From NCBI RefSeq assembly GCF_001956985.1, contig NZ_CP019082.1, positions 6,324,001 through 6,388,000 of the forward strand: a stretch of DNA of 64,000 nucleotides. Reading direction: 5' to 3'. Both the position numbers and the translations under genes were made by a program. Under the pieces are notes generated by a model that saw only the letters and a program-made list of their open reading frames with translations, did not search any database and was not told the DNA's origin. Origin of the DNA: Paludisphaera borealis. GTDB lineage: Bacteria; Planctomycetota; Planctomycetia; Isosphaerales; Isosphaeraceae. Positions 7,245 through 19,867 of this stretch are shown here, in pieces (positions within the stretch are counted from its first letter, which is position 1; each line of letters starts with the position of its first letter).

Positions 7245-10200
7245 CTACGACGGCTGCCCGGCGGGCTTCGCTTTTTCGGGACTGAATCGGCCTGAGCGCT
7301 TCGTAAAGCTCGATCCCCGCTGATTGCGCAGGCTGACCGTCCAGGCGACCACCAGGATCATCACCCGCGTCGCCTTGCCACGCGCGCGCTTTGAACGCGA
7401 CAGCGGCGAACCCAGCGCCTCGGGCCCGACCAGGCCGACGGCGGCGGCGAGTTCCGGCGACTTCGGTCCGGCGGTCGCAACCAGCGCCCTCAGATCGCCC
7501 GCGACTTCAACGCCCGCCCCGCGCGCCGCGGCGGCCACCTGGATCGGGGCCTTCCGACCCGAGAGCAAGATCGCCAGAATCTCCTCCAGGCTCCGACCGC
7601 CGTTCGCTCCGGTCTTGCCAGCCATCTTCGAGAACGACCCGTTCTTCCCGATTCCCTGCCCGAGAGCCCCGGGGAAATTGGGTATCAAGCCCTTCGGTGG
7701 AGGCGCGGACGACGTTCCTCGGCCCTTGGACGACGACGAACTGAGGAAATCGAGCGCCGTGATCAAGGAACTCGACAGCGGCTGGCTGACCGGCGGCGCG
7801 GCCTGATGCGCCGCCGGCGTGGGCGTCGCCACGATCGGCGGGGCGTTCACCAGCACGCTGAGCCGGGCCGAGGCCGACGCCCCCGCGAGGTCGACGACCG
7901 TGACGACGACCTGATAGGAGCCGGACCTCGCGAACGCGTGGGTGGCGAAGTAGTCGCGGAAGGTCAGCCCGCTTCCGAAGTCCGTCGAGGTCTGATCGCC
8001 CCAGTCGACCGATACGTGGAACCGATCGAGGAATCCCGGGTCGTGGAACGTCGCCAGCAGCAGGCCCGACTGATTGACGTCGATCGTGGCGGGGAACTGA
8101 ACGTCGTCGAATATGGGCGCGACGTCTCCGACGTTCACGAGGAAGCTCGACGTTCCCCGCATGCCCAGCGCGTCGGTCACCTCGACCGTGGCCTGATAGA
8201 CGCCGTGAACGCCGAACACACGCGTCACTGCGCCCAGGTCGCCGGGACGGTCGACGGTAAATGCCTGCTCGTCGGCGCCGTCGCTCCAGGTGACGTGGAC
8301 CGTCCAGGGCGAATCGGCGCCGGGATCGGTGAAGCGACCCAGCGCCAGCGTCGCCTGACTCCCCTCAAGGGCCACCTGATCGCCGGGCGACGTCACGGTG
8401 GGCGCGACGTTCGCGACGTCGACCCCGAACGTGGCCTGATTGAACAAGCCGCCGCTGTCGGCGACCTGAATCGAGACCGCGTACCGACCCGGAACGGCGT
8501 AAGTATGCGTCAGGTTTCCCAGCGAGCCTTGCCGGCTCGTCTGGTAGACCTGGGATTCGGCAACGTCTCCCCAGTTCACGACGAACGTCCAGGGGGTGTC
8601 TTGCCCGGGGTCGGTGAAGCTCCCCAATGCGAAGCTCGCGGTGGTCCCCTCGACGGCCTTCTGATCGCCGGGCGACGTCACGGTCGGGGCGATGTTCGCC
8701 ACATCGACGAGGAACAAAACCGAGTCGGCCAGGCCGTTCGCGGCGGTCACGCGGACGTTGACCGTGAACACCCCCGCGCGGGGAAAGGCGTGGCCGAGCG
8801 AATTCAGAAGGCCAGGCTGCGAGGTCGTGAACGTCTGCGCGGCCGAGTCGTCGCCCCAATCGACCTGAACCGTCCAGGACGCGTTCCGGCTCGCATCGCT
8901 GAAACTCCCCAGAGCGATCGGAGTGGATTGGCCCTCGACGGCCTTCTGATCGCCGGGCGACGCCAGCGTCGGGGCCACGCTCTGCGCGACGACCTGGAAC
9001 CAGGCCGCGCCACTCAGTCCCAGGCCGTTCAGGTCGACGACCGACACGGCGACGGAATACGTCCCGGCCTGAGCGTAGAGGTGGGAGAGCGAGCCGAGAT
9101 CGCCCGTCTGATCGACGCTGAAGGTCTGGATCGCCGAGCCGTCGCCCCAGCTCACGTGAACCAGCCAGGGGTCGTCCCGCCCGGGGTCGGTGAAGGCGCC
9201 AAGCCGTAAGTCGGCGGCGACGCCCTCGACGGCCGTTTGATCGCCGGGCGACGTCACGGTGGGCGCGACGTTCGCAACGGCGGTCGTGAAGGACGCATCG
9301 GCCGACAGACCGACAGCGTCGGTGACATGGACGCCGACCGCGTACGCGCCGGGCCTGACGTAAAGATGATCGAGCGTTCCGAGGTCGCCGGCATGCGCGA
9401 CGTTGAAGGTTTGCGGCGACGAGCCGTCGCCCCAATCGACCACGACGGTCCACGGCGAGTCGCGGCCCGGGTCGGTGAAACTCCCCAGATCGAGACGGGC
9501 GGTCGCACCCTCGACGGCCGTTTGATCGCCGGGCGACGTCACGGTGGGCGCGACGTTGCGAACCACGATCACGGCCTGCGCGTCGGCCCGGGCGCCTTCG
9601 GGATTGTAGACCCGGATCGGCACCACGTAGGTCCCCGGATGGCCGAAGCTTAGCGACGCAGCGCCGGTGGTGTTCGAGATCGGAAACGTACCGTCGTTGT
9701 TGGGATCGAACTGGTAGGTCAGGTTCTGACCCGACGCGGGATGGTGGAGGTTGAAGGCCGTCACCACGATCGTCGCGGCCGCGCCTTCGTTAATGGGCGA
9801 GCCGACCTTCACGTCCGTGATGATCGGCGGGTTGATCGCCAGGATCGGGATGCGGCTCGCGTTTTGAAGGTCGCGCGAGAGGCCGCCCACGAAGTCGACC
9901 GAGCTTTCAGATCGGGCCGTCGACTGCAATCCGTAGATGACGCGTCCCGTCCGCTCGATCGATGCGTAAATCTGCGACAGCAGTCCGCCGTCGGTCGAGT
10001 AGAAGAACCCGGTGTCGAGCGAATCCGAACGGAAGCCGCCGGACGTGTTCATCGACAGGCCGGACTGGCCGTCAGGGCTGGTCTGCTGGGTGGTCACGCT
10101 GCTGAAGTCGCCCATCGACGCGCCGTTGACGAGCAGCACGTCCTGGTTCCGGCCCGCGTCGCCAGGCCCCGTCCCGCCACTGTTCATCGTCACGCGGACG

Positions 10201-10601
10201 GAGATCGCGGAGAGGCCGCCGCCCAGGGTGTCCAGGACCGACGGTGTGAACCCGGATCTGGTGCCGAGGAGCACCGGTGTTCCCGAACCGAACACTCCGC
10301 TGAACAGCTCCCCAGGGCCGAGCTGGGCCTCGATCCGGCCGCCGGACGCGCCGAACAGGTCGATCACGATGCCGCCGACCGGCGTGATCGGACTCAGAAG
10401 CGGGCCGGGCGAGGTGGGCGAGAGCATCGAGAACGAGGTCGGCACCGCCCGCTCTTCGAGCAGGTCCAGCTCCGGCGAGACGCCACGCCGCGGTCGTCGC
10501 CAGCCGTCTCGAACCGCGTCGCGCCCGTGCCGCCGCCGCCGAACGCGCCGCTCGAACGGCCATGAGGATGGGCGCGAAGAGTGTACTGTCGCAAGGAGCA
10601 T
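7245..10601 (-). CDS. Large PKD-repeat surface/secreted protein
   Basis: An 1118-residue protein with a basic N-terminus and LDLLEERAVPTSF at about residues 46-58, matching the planctomycete LE-x-R-x-VP targeting-type motif. Residues about 60-260 form a unique domain. Then comes a region with NEGAAATIVV, followed by six PKD-like Ig-fold modules of about 92 residues, most opening with APTVTSPGDQ and containing a W-G-D-G or W-G-D-D-type core. A Ser/Pro/Lys-rich segment and a low-complexity basic tail end the protein. PKD modules mediate protein-protein or polysaccharide contacts outside the cell; adhesion or matrix function is inferred. The modules are repeated at the DNA level. Confidence 0.85.
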   Translation of the reverse strand: MLLATVHSSRPSSWPFERRVRRRRHGRDAVRDGWRRPRRGVSPELDLLEERAVPTSFSMLSPTSPGPLLSPITPVGGIVIDLFGASGGRIEAQLGPGELFSGVFGSGTPVLLGTRSGFTPSVLDTLGGGLSAISVRVTMNSGGTGPGDAGRNQDVLLVNGASMGDFSSVTTQQTSPDGQSGLSMNTSGGFRSDSLDTGFFYSTDGGLLSQIYASIERTGRVIYGLQSTARSESSVDFVGGLSRDLQNASRIPILAINPPIITDVKVGSPINEGAAATIVVTAFNLHHPASGQNLTYQFDPNNDGTFPISNTTGAASLSFGHPGTYVVPIRVYNPEGARADAQAVIVVRNVAPTVTSPGDQTAVEGATARLDLGSFTDPGRDSPWTVVVDWGDGSSPQTFNVAHAGDLGTLDHLYVRPGAYAVGVHVTDAVGLSADASFTTAVANVAPTVTSPGDQTAVEGVAADLRLGAFTDPGRDDPWLVHVSWGDGSAIQTFSVDQTGDLGSLSHLYAQAGTYSVAVSVVDLNGLGLSGAAWFQVVAQSVAPTLASPGDQKAVEGQSTPIALGSFSDASRNASWTVQVDWGDDSAAQTFTTSQPGLLNSLGHAFPRAGVFTVNVRVTAANGLADSVLFLVDVANIAPTVTSPGDQKAVEGTTASFALGSFTDPGQDTPWTFVVNWGDVAESQVYQTSRQGSLGNLTHTYAVPGRYAVSIQVADSGGLFNQATFGVDVANVAPTVTSPGDQVALEGSQATLALGRFTDPGADSPWTVHVTWSDGADEQAFTVDRPGDLGAVTRVFGVHGVYQATVEVTDALGMRGTSSFLVNVGDVAPIFDDVQFPATIDVNQSGLLLATFHDPGFLDRFHVSVDWGDQTSTDFGSGLTFRDYFATHAFARSGSYQVVVTVVDLAGASASARLSVLVNAPPIVATPTPAAHQAAPPVSQPLSSSLITALDFLSSSSSKGRGTSSAPPPKGLIPNFPGALGQGIGKNGSFSKMAGKTGANGGRSLEEILAILLSGRKAPIQVAAAARGAGVEVAGDLRALVATAGPKSPELAAAVGLVGPEALGSPLSRSKRARGKATRVMILVVAWTVSLRNQRGSSFTKRSGRFSPEKAKPAGQPS
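8040..9560 (-). repeat. Tandem PKD-module DNA repeats
   Basis: Five or six tandem units of about 285 bp inside the PKD gene. The most constant stretch, gatcgccgggcgacgtcac, recurs near 8380, 8664, 8949, 9239 and 9525. The near-identity of these stretches points to recent duplication or gene conversion. Confidence 0.85.
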
Positions 10602-10982
10602 GAGGATGCCGAGCCTGCGGCCTGGGGTTCGGTGAACGGTCTGGTGAGGACTTCACGACGAGCGAACGATTCGAGTCTGGGCGAAGCGCCGATCCCAATC
10701 ACGTATTCGCGCGGCGCGAAAACGAAAGGGGCGGCTTGACGGCACGCCAAGTCGGCTTCGTCCAGGCCGGGGTCGTGACAGTCAGGGGAGCGTCGTCTCT
10801 CGTCGAGGAAGTCACCCCCGAATAATGCTCCACGGGATGCGAACCGTAAAGGGTCGGCCGGACGGATTGTGGAAAAACCACGAGACGGGGAGGGGATTGG
10901 GAGGTTTTGCGGGGCGAGCCCCGCGTCGACGATCAGGCCCGCCTTCGCTCGAAGGTCGGGCCCGGTGGTCGTCGCGACCGGC
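10602..10982. other. Intergenic region upstream of PKD gene
   Basis: About 380 bases without a gene that I can support. It should hold the promoter of the PKD-repeat gene (read leftward) and the end of the leftward secreted-protein gene. No convincing -35/-10 pair, RNA or repeat was seen. Confidence 0.5.
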
Positions 10983-11510
10983 TCACCAGAATCCGCCGAA
11001 GCCGCCGACGCCGAAGCCGTAGCCGAAGGCGGGTCGGGCGTAGTTGTCGATATGCCCCTGGATGGAGTTGCCGCGCTGGATGCCGATCTGCTCGGCGGCG
11101 AGCTGTTCCGAGCGGTCCGGCGCGCCGCCCCCCTGATCGAACCTGGCGGTGCGGACCGGGTCGTTCTCGACCTGAAAGCGGTCGCCGGCCGGATAGTATT
11201 CCGCATAACGACCGGCGCCGCTCGGGTTGCGGAAGCCGGCGGTCTCGTCGCCGTGATAGTAGCCGGGATACGGATAGGGGTAGTGCTGGACCACGCTTCT
11301 TCTGTGCTGCTGGTAGTGGGCCTGCGGCCTCACGTACGAAGGATACACGTTCGGATTCTTGGTCGTCCCCGTCGAAGCGAGCGGCGACTCGCCGGCGATC
11401 GGCGGCGGCGGGGGAGGGGCGGTCTGGCCGAAGGCCGCCGGCGCGGCCCAGAGGGCCGCCGCGACCGCCACGGCGGGAAGCCATCGGATTCGGAGACGTG
11501 CGAGCGTCAT
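10983..11510 (-). CDS. Small secreted Pro/Tyr/Gly-rich protein
   Basis: A 175-residue exported protein of unknown function. The start at 11510 is chosen because it gives a clear signal peptide (MTLARLRIRWLPAV, then an Ala-rich core and cleavage near AAFGQ), whereas upstream codons encode an unlikely basic leader. After a run of seven prolines come a His/Tyr-rich segment (VVQHYPYPYPGYYHGD) and a C-terminus of aromatic-glycine repeats (FGYGFGVGGFGGFW). The composition suggests a structural or envelope-associated protein. It ends the strand group formed with metH, about 150 bases downstream of it. Confidence 0.65.
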   Translation of the reverse strand: MTLARLRIRWLPAVAVAAALWAAPAAFGQTAPPPPPPIAGESPLASTGTTKNPNVYPSYVRPQAHYQQHRRSVVQHYPYPYPGYYHGDETAGFRNPSGAGRYAEYYPAGDRFQVENDPVRTARFDQGGGAPDRSEQLAAEQIGIQRGNSIQGHIDNYARPAFGYGFGVGGFGGFW

Positions 11511-11656
11511 GGAAGGTCGTTCCCTGGTGGTCTCGGATTCAAAGGCGATCGTGAACGGTCGCGAGTGCCAATTCAAGTTTAGTCGATCGCCGCGTCGAGC
11601 GACGAGCGACTTCGAGATTTTCCAGGAACGAGTCGGAACGAATCGACGTTTCGGCG

Positions 11657-15382
<3,726 letters not shown>

Positions 15383-15386
15383 GCGT

Positions 15387-15422
15387 CCATTTAATGGGAT
15401 GTGCGACCAGCTCTCAGGTCGC
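15387..15422 (-). promoter_or_regulatory. Hairpin leader of metH
   Basis: Read on the minus strand, the metH leader contains gcgacc-tgagagct-ggtcgc (15403-15422), a perfect 6-bp stem, and then ccat-taa-atgg (15387-15397) four bases before the start codon. The second element could mask initiation. I do not find the conserved cores of cobalamin, SAM-I or SAH riboswitches, so the function is open. Confidence 0.4.
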
Positions 15423-15488
15423 GCGACACGACGTAACAGGCCAAGCGGCGAGGCGGCGGGTTCTGACCGGGAGCGGCGTCGTGGTTGA

Positions 15489-15518
15489 ATTATCTGTGCG
15501 GATGCGCACGGATGTCAA
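15489..15518 (-). promoter_or_regulatory. Sigma-70-type promoter of metH
   Basis: On the minus strand a TTGACA box (15513-15518) is followed by an 18-base spacer and GATAAT (15489-15494). The spacer contains a short dyad, gtgcg-catc-cgcac, a possible operator. Initiation near 15480 would give a leader of about 100 bases. Confidence 0.6.
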
Positions 15519-15651
15519 GCGAACTTGGTCCGACAGCCGTCGTGGAACAGCAAGCGTCGCCGAGATCCCACAAGGGGCTTGAACTCGCCGGTCGCGCCGC
15601 GAACGATACCAGGAACGGCTCACGACGTCGTCACGACCGCGAAGGTCTCTT

Positions 15652-16074
15652 ATGCCCACGTTCGACCCGGATCTCGACATCCCTCGCGCCAGCGCCCAGA
15701 ACCCGTACGGCGAGAGCGTCGCCGAGTACCAGAGAGTGCTCGCCAACCCGCTGCCGGCCGTCGTGGGACTGGTTGGAGCCTGGGCGGTTCTTTGCTATTC
15801 CCTGCGAGTCCGGAACCTGCCGCTGTTCCTGATCGCGTTGATCCTGACGGCCCTCTGCCCGTTCTTGATCCAGTACCACTGCCTTGACTGCGGCCGCACG
15901 GACTTCGCCTTCCGCTCGCGTCGGCACGCCTGCGCCGAGACGCTCAGGCGGTGGCGGCTGGGAGAGCCCGCCACGCGCAAGCCTCCCCGGCTGCGAACCC
16001 AGGTCAAGGCGTGGATCTGGTCGCTTTTCGTCGCGGTATTGATCTATGCCATTCTCGCCGGCGGCGGCCGTTGA
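15652..16074 (+). CDS. Hypothetical membrane protein
   Basis: A 140-residue protein with three hydrophobic segments: about residues 33-50 (PAVVGLVGAWAVLCYSL), 56-72 (PLFLIALILTALCPFLI), and the C-terminus (VKAWIWSLFVAVLIYAIL). Between the second and third is a short cysteine pair (YHCLDCGRTDF) that could bind a metal, followed by a basic region. It lies between metH (divergent) and the lactonase-like gene (same strand, about 110 bases later). Family not recognised. Confidence 0.7.
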   Translation: MPTFDPDLDIPRASAQNPYGESVAEYQRVLANPLPAVVGLVGAWAVLCYSLRVRNLPLFLIALILTALCPFLIQYHCLDCGRTDFAFRSRRHACAETLRRWRLGEPATRKPPRLRTQVKAWIWSLFVAVLIYAILAGGGR

Positions 16075-16185
16075 CCCGTTCACCGCCTCGTTGCGATCGC
16101 CCGCCGCGCCCGCTAACCTCGTACTCGTGACGACCCGCATCGGCGGTCGATTTCGACGGTACGCTTTTGGGAGCTCTCCCCACCC

Positions 16186-17220
16186 ATGAAGACTCGACAT
16201 TTTGCGGCGATGGCCTTCTCGGCCGGCCTCCTGTTCACGGGCGCCGATGAGGCGCGGGCCAAGGACACCCCGACCCTGGGGAAGATCGAACGACTCGACC
16301 CGAAACTCGACGCGATCGTCCCGACCGACGGCCGCATCGAGCGCGTCGCCGAGGGCTTCGACTGGTCGGAAGGAACAGTCTGGGACGCCGTCGGCTCGCA
16401 GCTGCTGTTCTCCGACGTGCCGCTGAACGTCGTCCACAGATGGACGAAGGGACAGGGAACCGGCGTCCTCCTCAAGCCGAGCGGGTACACCGGATCGAAG
16501 CCGCGCGGCGGCGAACCCGGATCGAACGGCCTGACGTTCGACCACAAGGGGCGGCTCGTCCTCTGCCAGCACGGCGACCGCCGAATCGCACGGTTGGTGT
16601 CCGATGGAAGCTTCGCCACTCTGGCCGATCGCTACGACGGCAAGCGGTTCAACAGCCCCAATGATGGCGTTTTCAAATCGAACGGCGACTACTATTTCAC
16701 CGACCCCCCGTACGGCCTGCTCAAGCTGAACGACGACCCGGCCAAGGAGATCCCGTTCAACGGCGTCTACCGGGTGACCCCCGACGGCTCGGTCACGCTC
16801 CTGACCAAGGAGCTGACGTTCCCCAACGGAATCGCGTTCTCGCCCGATGAGAAGACGCTGTACGTCGCCAATTCCGATCCCAAGCGGGCGGTCTGGACGG
16901 CCTATCCGGTCAAGGAAGACGGCACGATCGGCGAGGGCCGCGTGTTCGCCGACGTGACCTCGAAGGTCGGCAAGGAAAACCCTGGATTGCCTGACGGAAT
17001 GAAGGTCGACGTGAACGGCAACGTCTTCGCGACCGGTCCCGGCGGCGTCTTCATCTTCTCATCCGACGGCACGCACCTGGGGACGCTCAACTCCGGCGAG
17101 GCCACCGGCAACTGTGCGTTCGGCGAGGATGGGTCGGTGCTGTACATCGCGTCCGACATGTACATCGGCCGGGTGCAGCTCAAGACCAAAGGGCTGATCC
17201 CCGGCGTCCGCAAGCCTTGA
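16186..17220 (+). CDS. SMP-30/gluconolactonase-family protein, exported
   Basis: A 344-residue six-bladed beta-propeller of the SMP-30/gluconolactonase/LRE group. A signal peptide is seen (MKTRHFAAMAFSAGLLFTGA, cleavage after the ARA region), so it should act in the periplasm. Conserved metal ligands of the family are present: Glu in FDWSEGTVWD, Asn-Asp in NSPNDGVF and Asp in LPDGMKVD. Lactone hydrolysis (gluconolactone or similar) is the known activity of the family; the exact substrate is not shown. The following pterin-dehydratase-like gene begins about 30 bases later and may be cotranscribed. Confidence 0.9.
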   Translation: MKTRHFAAMAFSAGLLFTGADEARAKDTPTLGKIERLDPKLDAIVPTDGRIERVAEGFDWSEGTVWDAVGSQLLFSDVPLNVVHRWTKGQGTGVLLKPSGYTGSKPRGGEPGSNGLTFDHKGRLVLCQHGDRRIARLVSDGSFATLADRYDGKRFNSPNDGVFKSNGDYYFTDPPYGLLKLNDDPAKEIPFNGVYRVTPDGSVTLLTKELTFPNGIAFSPDEKTLYVANSDPKRAVWTAYPVKEDGTIGEGRVFADVTSKVGKENPGLPDGMKVDVNGNVFATGPGGVFIFSSDGTHLGTLNSGEATGNCAFGEDGSVLYIASDMYIGRVQLKTKGLIPGVRKP

Positions 17221-17248
17221 CGATCGTTTATCCGAGAGGATGCCCACG

Positions 17249-17608
17249 ATGAGCGACGAGAAGGTCTACAAGGACGACGAGATCGCCGCCAGGACGGCCG
17301 AGCTTGGTCTGGACGCCTGGTACATGGAGGATGGCTGGCTGCGCCGGAAGGTGAGCACCGACGGCTGGCAGACGACGCTTCAGGTCGTGAACCTCGTGGG
17401 CTTCCTCTGCGAGGCGGCGTATCATCACGCCGACCTGTCGGTGACCTGGGGCAAGGTCTGGATCAAGTTCAAGACCCACTCGGCCGGCGGGATCACCGAC
17501 AAGGATTTCGCCCTGGCCCGCAAGATCGAAGACAGCGTCTTCTGGCGGCCCGAGGCCGGCGGCCCGCTGGAAGGCACGCCCAACAAATTCGTCATCAACA
17601 AGAAGTGA
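17249..17608 (+). CDS. Pterin-4a-carbinolamine dehydratase-like protein
   Basis: A 119-residue protein of the PCD/DCoH family. The dehydratase signature is recognisable: EAAYHHADLSVTWGKVWIKF, with the paired histidines, followed by the later Thr-His and DKDF. The ATG at 17249 fits the gagagg ribosome site (nine-base spacer); an ATG at 17240 is too close. In bacteria with H4MPT-linked C1 metabolism a pcd gene belongs to the pathway's gene set, and here it is convergent with the methylene-H4MPT dehydrogenase and fae. It is more divergent than the second PCD gene in this window, so a pterin role other than phenylalanine hydroxylation is plausible; this is inference from context. Confidence 0.88.
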   Translation: MSDEKVYKDDEIAARTAELGLDAWYMEDGWLRRKVSTDGWQTTLQVVNLVGFLCEAAYHHADLSVTWGKVWIKFKTHSAGGITDKDFALARKIEDSVFWRPEAGGPLEGTPNKFVINKK

Positions 17609-17639
17609 GAAGTAACGACGCGCGTTCAACGCCGACGGC

Positions 17640-18515
17640 TCAGACGAGATCCCGGCCCAGTTCGAGGACTTCCTCGGCGTCCAGGATCGTGTCGTTGGCG
17701 TTGAACAGCGCTTTCACGGCCTTCTTGTGGATCTTCATCTTGAGCCCGCCGACGCCCAGCGCGCCCCAGGCGCGGGCGCCGTGGCGCTCGACGTTCTTGT
17801 CGGTCGCCTCGATTCCCTCGACGCCCAGCGGCGGGACGGCGTTGAGATCGACGACCACGCGAAGGTCCGATCGGCCCTGCCAGAGCGCGGCGGAGAGCAC
17901 CTGCGCCCCCTCGGGACCGGCGGCTACGACGACCGACGCCTTCGCGATCGTGGCGTTGAGTTGCGCCGGGTCGCCGCCCGTGAACGCCTCGAAGCGTCCG
18001 CCCGTCGTATTTCGAAGCCGCTCGGCGAGGGATTGCGCGCGGCCGAGATCGCGCGAGCCGATCGACACGGAAGCCCCGAGCCGGCTCAAGAGCCGAGCCA
18101 CCCGCTGGCCGACCGGGCCGGTCGCGGGGAGCACGACGGCGTGCGCGCCGTCGAGCGAGCCTCCCACGCTCGTGAGCGCGGCGAGCGCCGCGGCGGCGGC
18201 CGTGGTGTTCGCGCCGTTGGCGTCGAACAGGACCGAGACCCGGAACGGGCCGAAGAACGTCTCCTTGATCGTCTCCAGGACGGCTTCCCCGGCGGCGACG
18301 TTCGACCCGCCGACGAACAGGGCCGTCTGGCGCAGGTCGGCCGGGCCTCGGGTGAACAGCGCGCCGTAGACCAGGTCGCGGACGTTGTCGGGCGTCACGC
18401 TCGCGTGCCGGAACAGGTGGTCGACCCCCGCGTCGACGGCGACCACGCCGTCGAAGACGCTGGGCTGGGCGTCGGTGTCAAGCTGAACCAGGATGGTCGG
18501 TTTCGAGTTGGACAT
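17640..18515 (-). CDS. mtdB: NAD(P)-dependent methylene-H4MPT dehydrogenase (MtdB/MtdC type)
   Basis: Oxidises methylene-tetrahydromethanopterin to methenyl-H4MPT with a nicotinamide cofactor, the step after Fae in formaldehyde oxidation. It has 291 residues from the ATG at 18515; an upstream extension would be Arg-rich and unlikely. Recognisable parts are the N-terminal ILVQLDTD, GANTTAAAAALAAL, and the Rossmann motif TGPVGQRVARLLSRLG. The end GVGGLKMKIHKKAVKALF is typical of the MtdB family. Planctomycetes also have a variant called MtdC, and the two cannot be separated here. The gene follows fae by about 120 bases on the same strand and is probably cotranscribed with it. Confidence 0.9.
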   Translation of the reverse strand: MSNSKPTILVQLDTDAQPSVFDGVVAVDAGVDHLFRHASVTPDNVRDLVYGALFTRGPADLRQTALFVGGSNVAAGEAVLETIKETFFGPFRVSVLFDANGANTTAAAAALAALTSVGGSLDGAHAVVLPATGPVGQRVARLLSRLGASVSIGSRDLGRAQSLAERLRNTTGGRFEAFTGGDPAQLNATIAKASVVVAAGPEGAQVLSAALWQGRSDLRVVVDLNAVPPLGVEGIEATDKNVERHGARAWGALGVGGLKMKIHKKAVKALFNANDTILDAEEVLELGRDLV

Positions 18516-18633
18516 GGCGCGACCCCATAACATAAGCGGAAGGGGGTTCATGTGCGGGTGATTGCGAACCGGGCTCCGGCGCGACCTTGGCCGCGCCGAA
18601 GCCCGTCGAATTCCATCGATCAAGTTCGGTTCG

Positions 18634-19140
18634 TCACTTGGCGAACGGGTGCTCGACCGAATCCTTCTTGGCGGTGATCTCGCTGATCGGCGGCTCGTTC
18701 TTCATCGCGCGCTGGATGGAGAGCTTGGTCGCCTCGTAGTTGTACTTGAGGATCTTGGCGTTGTCTTCGGCGGCGGGGTGGATGAACACGCCGCAGACGA
18801 TGACGAGGTCTTCGGCGGCGTCGGCCGGGATCACGCCCTCGGCGACGCTGTCTGCGACCGCCTTGGCGACGGCGGCCTGAGCCGGGCCGAACATCTGCAC
18901 GGCCTGCTTCATCCCCTTGATCGTCACCTTGGTGACCATCACGGTCGCCGGCTTGGCGACTAGGTTGGGCGTGAGCACCGCCAGCAGGTTCGTGTGCCCG
19001 GCCGACTGGTTGGCCAGCGCGTTGGCGAAAGCGAGCCCGACCGGGCCGTCCTTCTTGCCGATCAAGAGGTCGATGTGGGCGATTTCGTTGCCCTCGCCGA
19101 CGAGCGCTTCGCCGACGTTCATCAGAATATTCGTGGCCAT
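18634..19140 (-). CDS. fae: Fae, formaldehyde-activating enzyme
   Basis: Catalyses condensation of formaldehyde with H4MPT; cytosolic. At 168 residues it has the family's usual length. The catalytic histidine is His22 in [10 protein letters not shown]. The Gly/Ala-rich core [20 protein letters not shown] and the tail [20 protein letters not shown] are strongly conserved. It is first in a leftward pair with the methylene-H4MPT dehydrogenase. Its presence shows that the organism carries at least part of the H4MPT C1 route, used by planctomycetes for formaldehyde handling rather than growth on methanol. Confidence 0.96.
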   Translation of the reverse strand: MATNILMNVGEALVGEGNEIAHIDLLIGKKDGPVGLAFANALANQSAGHTNLLAVLTPNLVAKPATVMVTKVTIKGMKQAVQMFGPAQAAVAKAVADSVAEGVIPADAAEDLVIVCGVFIHPAAEDNAKILKYNYEATKLSIQRAMKNEPPISEITAKKDSVEHPFAK

Positions 19141-19437
19141 GCTTCCCTATCTCCCTGTGAGACGCGCATCGACTTTCGCGGGAAAGTCGACGGCGTCGAG
19201 CCTCGCGCCGTCGCCGCGCGCCACCTCCGGCGCACGACCAAGACACGCATGATAGACGGCCGAGCCTCTCGGGGCAACCCCGTGAAACGACCTCCGGATC
19301 GCGGGGAAGGAGATTGTTTCAACGCGAGGAAACTGGTTCAATACTTGTCAAGCAGGCGGGGGACTAACCAGTCGAGGAGTGTTTCTCGCGCGTTCCCGAG
19401 CCTGCGTCCGCCGACCTTTTTCCGACGGAGTTGAACG

Positions 19438-19791
19438 ATGCGCAAACTCTTGACGCTCGTAGCCTGCGGCGTTCTGTTCGCGGGCGTGAGCGCCCTCCAC
19501 GCTGACGACAAGGGCAAGAAGGTCACCATTGAAGGTGAAGGCCTCTGCGCCAAGTGCGCCCTCAAAGAGGCCAAGGAGTGCCAGAACGCCGTCATCGTCA
19601 CCAAGGACGGCAAGAAGACGACCTACTACCTTGAGAAGAACGAGTTCTTCAAGGACGCCCACCAGGGCCTGGGCATTTGCCAAGCCAAGAAGGACTCGCC
19701 GGTCAAGGTGAAGGTCACCGGGACCGTGGTTGAGAAGGAAGGCAAGAAGCTTCTCACCCCGACCGAGAAGATCACCAAGAACGACGACTGA
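19438..19791 (+). CDS. Small secreted CxxC protein
   Basis: A 117-residue exported protein. It has a signal peptide (MRKLLTLVACGVLFAGVSAL, cleavage near HADD), then a Lys-rich small domain with LCAKCALKEAKEC (a C-x2-C plus C) and a second cysteine in LGICQAKK, so it could bind a metal or form disulfides. Length and composition match small planctomycete proteins of unknown function. A strong terminator follows 40 bases after the stop. Confidence 0.8.
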   Translation: MRKLLTLVACGVLFAGVSALHADDKGKKVTIEGEGLCAKCALKEAKECQNAVIVTKDGKKTTYYLEKNEFFKDAHQGLGICQAKKDSPVKVKVTGTVVEKEGKKLLTPTEKITKNDD

Positions 19792-19830
19792 CCGATTCCC
19801 CACAGAATCGCTCTTGAGCCATGCCAGGAC

Positions 19831-19866
19831 CCTCGTCTCGCTCCTCCGACCGAGACGGGGTTTTTT
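19831..19866 (+). terminator. Intrinsic terminator abutting the ATP-grasp start codon
   Basis: Stem cctcgtctcg / cgagacgggg (10 bp, one G-U pair), 10-base loop, then six T. This is the strongest intrinsic terminator seen in the window. Its U-tract ends one base before the ATG of the next gene, so the hairpin occupies the place where that gene's ribosome site should be. Confidence 0.85.
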
Positions 19867-19867
19867 C

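Noticed and set aside
7245-10601. Rightward open frames of 467 and 274 codons opposite the PKD gene
   Set aside because: Their repetitive Arg/Gly/Val composition mirrors the PKD repeats on the other strand; no independent signals.
15383-15488. Cobalamin or SAM riboswitch upstream of metH
   Set aside because: No B12-box-like sequence, no SAM-I core and no SAH-type pattern was found in the leader; only two short hairpins are present, so it was listed as an unassigned leader.
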